From Candidatus Zixiibacteriota bacterium (GTDB taxonomy: Bacteria; Zixibacteria; MSB-5A5; CAIYYT01), in assembly GCA_023134875.1 (NCBI GenBank), contig JAGLUH010000120.1:1-7012 (forward strand): DNA of 7,012 bases, in the 5' to 3' direction. Positions 6,722 to 7,012 of the stretch are shown here, in pieces. Position 1 is the first letter of the stretch. Each line of letters begins with the position of its first letter. The position numbers and the translations under genes are program-made. The notes beneath the pieces were generated by a model. It was not told where the DNA came from and did not search any database. It saw only the letters and a program-made list of their open reading frames with translations.

Positions 6722-6827
6722 TTTGGGACAACCTCTCCGCGTCTGCCTCTGGTTGTTAGCTCCCTCTGGAACTGATACTGACTTTTCCTGTATAAAACAA
6801 GTTATGGTCGGCTGAGTCAATTTGCGC

Positions 6828-6856
6828 TTGATTTTCGGCAAGCCATTTTGTATGAA
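6828..6856 (+). promoter_or_regulatory. Probable sigma70-type promoter of the ABC ATPase gene
   Basis: TTGATT (6828-6833) and TATGAA (6851-6856) are separated by 17 bases; each matches the consensus at four of six positions. The predicted start lies roughly 30-35 bases before GTG 6897, leaving room for the weak Shine-Dalgarno GGAG at 6883-6886. The half-site ATCGAAAC overlaps the last -10 base, which could allow repression. Confidence 0.4.
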
Positions 6857-6896
6857 TCGAAACTTGAGAAGCCAAAAGAAACGGAGAAGCATATAA

Positions 6897-7012
6897 GTGA
6901 TTGAAGTCAAAGAACTCTCCAAGCATTTCGGTGAAACCAGGGCGGTGGATGATATCAGTTTCACCGTGCCGACCGGCCAGGTTCTCGGTTTCCTGGGACC
7001 CAACGGCGCCGG
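6897..7012 (+). CDS. ABC transporter ATP-binding subunit, GldA-like (3' partial)
   Basis: Only 38 complete codons are present. They read IEVKELSKHFGETRAVDDIS, then a strand, then QVLGFLGPNGAG, the start of Walker A, where the window ends. The A-loop aromatic is probably F11. The sequence style fits ATPases of ABC-2 type exporters, including GldA of gliding-motility ABC transporters, but the fragment is too short to choose among NatA, DrrA and GldA types. The GTG start at 6897 is fixed by an in-frame TAA directly before it (6894-6896). GGAG lies 10 bases upstream. It appears to begin a new transcription unit after the repeat-rich gap, so no functional link with the signalling operon is implied. 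Confidence 0.88.
   Translation, partial: MIEVKELSKHFGETRAVDDISFTVPTGQVLGFLGPNGA

Larger units (their letters stand above)
6585..6765. repeat. REP/MITE-like element with imperfect terminal inverted repeats and nested hairpins
   Basis: The left end (about 6585-6608) contains GGAGC, AACCAGCGGCAG and ACGC. The right end (about 6739-6764), read on the other strand, contains GGAGC, AACCAGAGGCAG and ACGC in the same order, with small gaps (TAAC extra on the right, GG extra on the left). Between them are two strong hairpins (6621-6688 and 6684-6721). There is no coding frame of note and I see no target-site duplication. This is the look of a non-autonomous palindromic repeat. Copy number cannot be seen in one window, so mobility is inference. 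Confidence 0.5.
6499..6896. other. 398-base intergenic region without a credible gene
   Basis: Open frames here are short, lack Shine-Dalgarno sites, have no family-like composition and run across palindromic DNA. The stretch holds two perfect palindromes near the STAS gene, a roughly 180-base inverted-repeat element in the middle and a promoter-like pair before the ABC ATPase gene. No tRNA, and no riboswitch I can support, was seen. Confidence 0.75.

Noticed and set aside
6609..6815. Short plus-strand frame with TTG start in the intergenic region
   Set aside because: It runs through the hairpin repeats, has no Shine-Dalgarno and its translation looks random.
6924..6966. parS-like strings (TTTCGGTGAAAC and GTTTCACCGTG)
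   Set aside because: They do not match the parS palindrome closely and are codons of conserved ABC ATPase residues.
6680..7003. Minus-strand frame spanning the repeat and the ABC gene start
   Set aside because: It opposes a clear ABC ATPase N-terminus and crosses the promoter-like region.

Overview
The window (about 55% GC by eye) looks like chromosomal DNA from an uncultured-type member of the Fibrobacteres-Chlorobi-Bacteroidetes (FCB) or a neighbouring candidate phylum. A Zixibacteria-like organism is my best guess, not a proof. The reasons are a YPNPF-type FlgD/T9SS-like C-terminal domain, a PorV/PorQ-type outer-membrane barrel carrying a TPR tail, and the start of a GldA-like ABC ATPase. 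All supported genes lie on the + strand.

Region 1 (1-2160) is the end of an envelope/secretion operon. It holds the C-terminus of a secreted protein with a FlgD-Ig-like/sorting-like domain, then a complete PorV/PorQ-like barrel fused to TPR-like helices. The two genes are joined by a TAATG stop/start overlap and are followed by a clean rho-independent terminator at 2133-2160.

Region 2 (2161-6498) is the most interesting part: a tightly packed three-gene signalling operon. A promoter-like pair abuts the terminator, and its predicted start falls on the A of the first ATG, so the mRNA may be leaderless. Gene 1 (941 aa) joins an RsbW-like serine kinase domain, a transmembrane sensor, HAMP, a SpoIIE/RsbU-type PP2C phosphatase, and a C-terminal transposase-like helix-turn-helix pair. 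Gene 2 is an orphan ParA/Soj-type ATPase with no ParB. Gene 3 is a STAS-domain anti-sigma-factor antagonist with its phosphorylatable serine, joined by a Pro/Glu-rich linker to a C-terminal winged-helix-like basic domain. My model is a partner-switching module whose opposing kinase and phosphatase share one membrane sensor. The STAS protein would be the substrate, and the output may reach DNA directly or be placed in the cell by ParA; no sigma factor is encoded nearby. I know of no described system with this exact set of parts.

Region 3 (6499-6896) is a roughly 400-base intergenic stretch without a credible gene. It holds two perfect palindromes, a roughly 180-base element with imperfect terminal inverted repeats and nested hairpins (REP/MITE-like), and a sigma70-like promoter. 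Region 4 (6897-7012) is the first 38 complete codons of an ABC transporter ATPase, cut at the Walker A motif.
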